Source of the DNA: an uncultured Ruminococcus sp.
GTDB lineage: Bacteria; Bacillota; Clostridia; Oscillospirales; Acutalibacteraceae
DNA: 8,198 bases
Reading direction: 5' to 3'
NCBI GenBank assembly: GCA_902767125.1
Contig: CACXGJ010000241.1
Location: forward strand, 1 to 8,198
Made by a program: the position numbers and the translations under genes. Under the pieces are notes generated by a model. It saw only the letters and a list, made by a program, of their open reading frames with translations, was not told the DNA's origin and did not search any database. This document shows positions 7,224 through 8,198 of this stretch, in pieces; the stretch's first letter is position 1; the number at the start of each line of letters is the position of its first letter.

Positions 7224-8067
7224 TGTCAGTTTAGCCAAAAAAACAACCTTCAAGGTCGGAGGAAAGGCTGTAAATTATTACATACCCGAAAATACTGATG
7301 ATGTCCGTAGGCTGATCTCCGACCTTAAGGATCGGGAATATTATATCCTGTCGGGCGGATCAAATCTTCTTATCAATGACAAACGGTCATATGAACATAT
7401 TATTTTCTGCGGTGAATTTGACAGGGAAATGACACATCTCGGTGACGGACGTTTTTATATCGGTGCTTCAAATCGTATACAGAGAGTCATTTCTTTTGTG
7501 AATGAAAACGGCTTTGGGGGATTTGAGGAGCTTATATGCCTTCCTGCAATGTTTGGCGGAAATATCTATATGAATGCAGGAATCGGCGGTAAGAACAAAG
7601 AGAAATTTAATATAGGTGACTTTATAATAAAAGTAAAATGTATGGACAGGTCTAACGGTGATATCGTTTGGATATCCAAAGAGGATTGCAAATTCGGATA
7701 CAGATATTCCATATTCAAGGAAAATAATTATATTATTCTCGGAGCTGAAATACAACTTTCACCACAGTCTCCCGATGTATCGAAGAATAATATAGCTAAA
7801 CGCAGAGAATTTTGCAAGAGCCATCAGGAATGGGGAAAGGGCTGTTTCGGATCATGCTTTTCAACTAAAAACTGGAAGATTCTGAATATGACAAGAAAGC
7901 TTTCAAAATTCAAGGGCGGAGTATATCAGTCCCATCTGAACAGTAATTGGCTGGTCAATGACGGAAGCGGTACATTTGATGATGCAATGAAGATAATCGA
8001 CAGAATTACCTTTCTTCATAAATTGTTTCATGCTTCAATTGAACCTGAAGTGATCATCTGGAAATAA
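7207..8067 (+). CDS. MurB-like FAD-binding reductase (divergent UDP-N-acetylenolpyruvoylglucosamine reductase family)
   Basis: A 286-residue protein matching MurB, the FAD enzyme that uses NADPH to reduce UDP-GlcNAc-enolpyruvate to UDP-MurNAc in the cytoplasm. Motifs, numbered from ATG 7207: TTFKVGG (13-19), LSGGSNLLIND (48-58, the FAD-binding GGGSN-type loop), LPAMFGGNIYMNAG (112-125, replacing the usual IPG-x-VGGA), FGYRYSIFK (163-171; Arg166 matches the substrate-binding Arg), GCFGSCFS (212-219; Ser216 matches the catalytic Ser of SAGS-x-F), NWLVNDGSGT (247-256) and EPEV (Glu281 matches the catalytic Glu). The size and lack of an inserted loop fit type II MurB. Odd points are the lost PG in the glycine motif, loss of SAG before the serine and of the following proline. 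It overlaps the pyruvyl transferase by 17 bases, an unusual place for a housekeeping murB. A pathway-specific paralog is more likely, though true MurB activity is not excluded. An ATG at 7204 would add one residue. Confidence 0.85.
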   Translation: MKVLNDVSLAKKTTFKVGGKAVNYYIPENTDDVRRLISDLKDREYYILSGGSNLLINDKRSYEHIIFCGEFDREMTHLGDGRFYIGASNRIQRVISFVNENGFGGFEELICLPAMFGGNIYMNAGIGGKNKEKFNIGDFIIKVKCMDRSNGDIVWISKEDCKFGYRYSIFKENNYIILGAEIQLSPQSPDVSKNNIAKRREFCKSHQEWGKGCFGSCFSTKNWKILNMTRKLSKFKGGVYQSHLNSNWLVNDGSGTFDDAMKIIDRITFLHKLFHASIEPEVIIWK

Positions 8068-8072
8068 GTAAA

Positions 8073-8082
8073 AGCGATCGCT
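8073..8082. repeat. Perfect 10-base palindrome AGCGATCGCT
   Basis: It lies six bases after the stop of the MurB-like gene. It is too short and has no T-run, so it is not a convincing terminator. It could be a protein-binding site or chance. Confidence 0.35.
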
Positions 8083-8198
8083 GAATAATCGTTCGGAAAA
8101 TAATTATCAGAGAGGCTTTTAACAGTTAAAACTATAAAAATATGTTGACTTTTATAATTTTTAAACAGAAAGAGAGGTGAAAACCGTTATTGAAAAAT
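8083..8198 (+). promoter_or_regulatory. AT-rich intergenic region with promoter-like and operator-like elements
   Basis: This stretch follows the last complete gene. It holds an odd-centred perfect palindrome, TTTTAACAGTTAAAA (8117-8131), a TTGACT hexamer (8145-8150) and a TATAAT hexamer (8153-8158). The two hexamers are only two bases apart, so they cannot be the -35 and -10 of one promoter; no partner with 16-18 base spacing is convincing. TATAAAA (8133-8139) and TTTTATA (8150-8156) also form a weak inverted repeat. The end of the cluster or an internal promoter is plausible but not shown. Confidence 0.3.
8171..8180 (+). promoter_or_regulatory. Shine-Dalgarno-like sequence of a possible next gene
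   Basis: AGAGAGGTGA resembles AGGAGGTGA closely. A TTG at 8190, nine bases downstream, would start a frame reading Met-Lys-Asn that leaves the window at once; a GTG at 8177 overlaps the site itself. A further + strand gene is therefore likely, but nothing of its product can be read. Confidence 0.4.

Noticed and set aside
8145..8158. TTGACT and TATAAT taken as a sigma-A promoter pair
   Set aside because: Only two bases separate the hexamers instead of about 17, so they cannot act as one promoter.

Overview
The window is a stretch of a surface-polysaccharide (capsule or exopolysaccharide) biosynthesis cluster. All eight genes lie on the + strand, packed end to end in what looks like one transcription unit. 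AT-leaning composition, purine-rich Shine-Dalgarno sites, a TTG start and the gene types point to an anaerobic Gram-positive of the class Clostridia. The style recalls Ruminococcus and relatives, but no taxonomic marker is present, so the genus is a guess.

Layout. Positions 2-682 hold the C-terminal part of an iron-sulfur/flavin protein of the F420 hydrogenase beta-subunit C-terminal family; its start lies before the window. Then come a TagB/TagF-type CDP-glycerol glycerophosphotransferase (697-1833), two GT-B family 4 glycosyltransferases (1850-2929 and 2943-4013) and a multi-pass Wzy/O-antigen-ligase-type polymerase (4055-5257). These are followed by a TupA-like ATP-grasp ligase (5260-6162), a polysaccharide pyruvyl transferase (6159-7223) and a divergent MurB-like flavoprotein (7207-8067). 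Gaps are 2-41 bases and the last three genes overlap. No terminator or promoter is visible between genes. The tail (8068-8198) is AT-rich, carries two short palindromes and ends in a Shine-Dalgarno site that may start another gene.

How they may work together (inference from families): the two glycosyltransferases extend a lipid-linked repeat unit on the cytoplasmic face and the Wzy protein polymerises it outside. The glycerophosphotransferase, ATP-grasp ligase and pyruvyl transferase would add glycerol phosphate, an amide-linked group and a pyruvate ketal. The two redox-type proteins at the ends (FrhB-like and MurB-like) have no obvious place in this scheme. Priming transferase, flippase and chain-length regulators are not in the window.

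The most interesting item is the MurB-like protein. It keeps the recognisable catalytic residues but has lost several consensus positions, and it sits directly behind a pyruvyl transferase. It may reduce an enolpyruvyl (or other) group on a surface-polymer precursor rather than make peptidoglycan precursor. No RNA genes, CRISPR arrays, insertion sequences or phage genes were seen.
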